From Collibacillus ludicampi (GTDB taxonomy: Bacteria > Bacillota > Bacilli > Tumebacillales > BOQE01), in contig NZ_BOQE01000001.1 of assembly GCF_023705585.1 (NCBI RefSeq), positions 464,501-528,500 on the forward strand: DNA of 64,000 nucleotides, given 5' to 3'. A program made the position numbers and the translations under genes. Every line of letters begins with the position of its first letter. The stretch's first letter is position 1. Of the stretch, positions 62,908-64,000 are shown in pieces. A model generated the notes under the pieces. The model was not told the origin of the DNA. It saw only the letters and a list, made by a program, of their open reading frames with translations, and did no database searches.

Positions 62908-63543
62908 CTATTTATGAATCGATATCGTAGCATTCATCCCCGGTACCCAATCGTCGGGATAATTGCTCATTGAGATGCGTACCGGTATGCGCTGAACCAC
63001 TTTCGTATAGTTTCCGCTTGCATTCTGCTGCGGGAGAAGTGAAAACGTCGAATTTGTCGCTAAACCGATTTGCTCCACTTTTCCCTTCACGGTGGTGCCC
63101 GGATCCGCATCGACTGTGATATCCACGTCCGCTCCAGTCTTCACATCCTGGATTCTTGATTCTTCGATGTTTGTGAGAATATACAGCTTCGATAGATCTG
63201 TCATGGTCGCTATGGACTGTCCGGGTGCCACCACCTGACCGTTTACCGCGCTGCTTTGTATGATTTTTCCGTTGATCGGTGCCGTAATATTGCCACGATC
63301 CCCCATACCCTCGATCCGACCGACAACGTCCCCTTGATTGAAGTTTTGTCCGATCGCTCCTTTCCAATCTGTCAACTTGCCGGGAACTGCGGCAGACAAG
63401 GGAACAAGATCCCCCCATACTTTCGCATCGTCAGTCTTCACATAGTTTAGATTCTGAAATAAATAGTAATAAAGCGCACGGCCGGCCGCAACGAAAACAA
63501 GAATTCCAAGAAAATTAAACAAGAACAAGCGAGCTGTTTTCAT
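62908..63543 (-). CDS. HlyD/EmrA-family efflux adaptor
   Basis: A 211-residue membrane-fusion adaptor. An N-terminal membrane anchor (about 7-28) precedes a barrel-sandwich (biotinyl-lipoyl-like) domain without the usual long coiled coil (VPGKLTDWKGAIGQNFNQGDVVGRI, ITAPINGKIIQSSAVNGQVVAPGQ split over the halves) and a beta-barrel ending in VPGMNATISIHK. ATG 63543 follows GGGAGGCGAAC. Its near twin lies upstream, so a duplication is likely. It would connect to a transporter not in the window. Confidence 0.87.
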   Translation of the reverse strand: MKTARLFLFNFLGILVFVAAGRALYYYLFQNLNYVKTDDAKVWGDLVPLSAAVPGKLTDWKGAIGQNFNQGDVVGRIEGMGDRGNITAPINGKIIQSSAVNGQVVAPGQSIATMTDLSKLYILTNIEESRIQDVKTGADVDITVDADPGTTVKGKVEQIGLATNSTFSLLPQQNASGNYTKVVQRIPVRISMSNYPDDWVPGMNATISIHK

Positions 63544-63568
63544 GTTCGCCTCCCATTCCTTCCATGAG

Positions 63569-64000
63569 TTATTTATGTATTTTGACGGTTGCGTTCATTC
63601 CCGGCACGACATACTTTCCTTGAAAACTATCAATGCTGATGCGCACGGGTACTCGTTGAACGACTCTCCCTGGGCTTACAGATGAAGATAGAGAGGCAGC
63701 GGGTGATAAAACATTCCCTGCCACATCATCAATTCGGGATACCGTACCGCTGAATTTCATTCCCGGGTAGGCATCGAGATACACATCGGCGGTATTACCG
63801 GTTTTTACATCTTTGATCAACTCTTCATCAATATAGGAAAGAATATATTGTTTTGTCAGATCCGCCACCATGGCCAATGGTTGCCCCTGTGAGACTACTT
63901 GTCCGGGAATGGCCGCCGTTTCCAAAATGGTGCCGCTCACAGGTGTCACGATATCGGTGGACGCTGGAGATGTAGCAGTATCCGTTCCCGGTGCAGGCGA
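63569..64000 (-). CDS. HlyD/EmrA-family efflux adaptor, C-terminal part (runs off window)
   Basis: The reading frame is open to the window edge, so the N-terminus is missing. The visible 143 residues contain a low-complexity linker (APGTDTATSPASTD), the second half of the lipoyl-like domain (VTPVSGTILETAAIPGQVVSQGQ) and the beta-barrel ending VPGMNATVKIHK. It is about 50% like its neighbour by eye, including the shared RVPVRISI and VPGMNAT stretches. It reads left, 25 bases ahead of the next adaptor. Confidence 0.85.
   Translation of the reverse strand, partial: SPAPGTDTATSPASTDIVTPVSGTILETAAIPGQVVSQGQPLAMVADLTKQYILSYIDEELIKDVKTGNTADVYLDAYPGMKFSGTVSRIDDVAGNVLSPAASLSSSVSPGRVVQRVPVRISIDSFQGKYVVPGMNATVKIHK

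Overview
The window reads as a chromosomal segment of an endospore-forming Bacilli-type Firmicute. Strong GGAGG-type ribosome sites precede most genes, the ytrH-ytrI sporulation pair is present, and there are two sigma-54 enhancer-binding regulators of the RocR/AcoR type and Bacillus-style adaA, cadA and proline genes. No rRNA, tRNA, CRISPR array or complete transposable element was found. Exact placement cannot be made from the sequence; a selenocysteine-using member of the Alicyclobacillaceae or a neighbouring family would fit.

Layout. Positions 1-3400: a tiny membrane protein, an MFS transporter, a DUF1189 membrane protein and a small hypothetical gene. 3467-7807: proline catabolism (putB-rocA) read leftwards from an almost perfect -24/-12 promoter, with a divergent sigma-54 regulator. 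A long palindromic repeat lies on each side of the 2-8 kb block. 8261-10889: siroheme nitrite/sulfite reductase and, divergently, ytrH-ytrI. 11099-13995: a decayed ssu sulfonate operon with ssuD internally deleted and ssuA frameshifted. 14490-20312: adaA, a Cd/Zn P-type ATPase, a methyltransferase, a polysaccharide deacetylase and a DsbA-family oxidoreductase. 20649-21903: a frameshifted amino-acid permease.

22610-45040 is a leftward catabolic block of about 22 kb: molybdate uptake (modA, modB, no modC), molybdopterin synthesis (moaE, moaD, moaA), a four-subunit 2-oxoacid/acetoin-type dehydrogenase (E1a, E1b, E2, E3), and two molybdenum hydroxylases of the xanthine oxidase/CO dehydrogenase family with their maturation proteins (MocA-like, MoeA-like, XdhC, CoxG). 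A metallo-beta-lactamase-fold hydrolase, a VOC protein and a divergent acyl-CoA dehydrogenase-like protein are interleaved. A cupin, an IclR regulator, a DUF1445 hydro-lyase, an MFS importer and a ThiF/MoeB protein follow upstream. The block looks built to hydroxylate a (hetero)aromatic or similar carboxylic acid and process the product, but the substrate cannot be read from the sequence. 51014-53963: an HpaB-family protein, an isochorismatase-type hydrolase and a TetR repressor with two matching operators. 54323-59936: acyl-CoA dehydrogenase and VOC protein, a second sigma-54 regulator, and a DUF485 plus sodium:solute symporter pair; both operons have -24/-12 promoters preceded by a TGGTGN8CACCA-like enhancer site. 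60168-64000: SGNH hydrolase, an ABC-2 transporter and two HlyD/EmrA-type adaptors, the last cut by the window edge.

Main discovery. Two unrelated genes, the P-type ATPase (15488-17593) and the DsbA-family protein (19665-20312), each carry an in-frame UGA exactly where the first cysteine of a CxxC motif belongs. Each has a good ribosome site upstream, the frame open on both sides and a perfect 6-bp stem-loop just downstream. Both are best read as selenoproteins (UxxC) that conventional ORF calling truncates.
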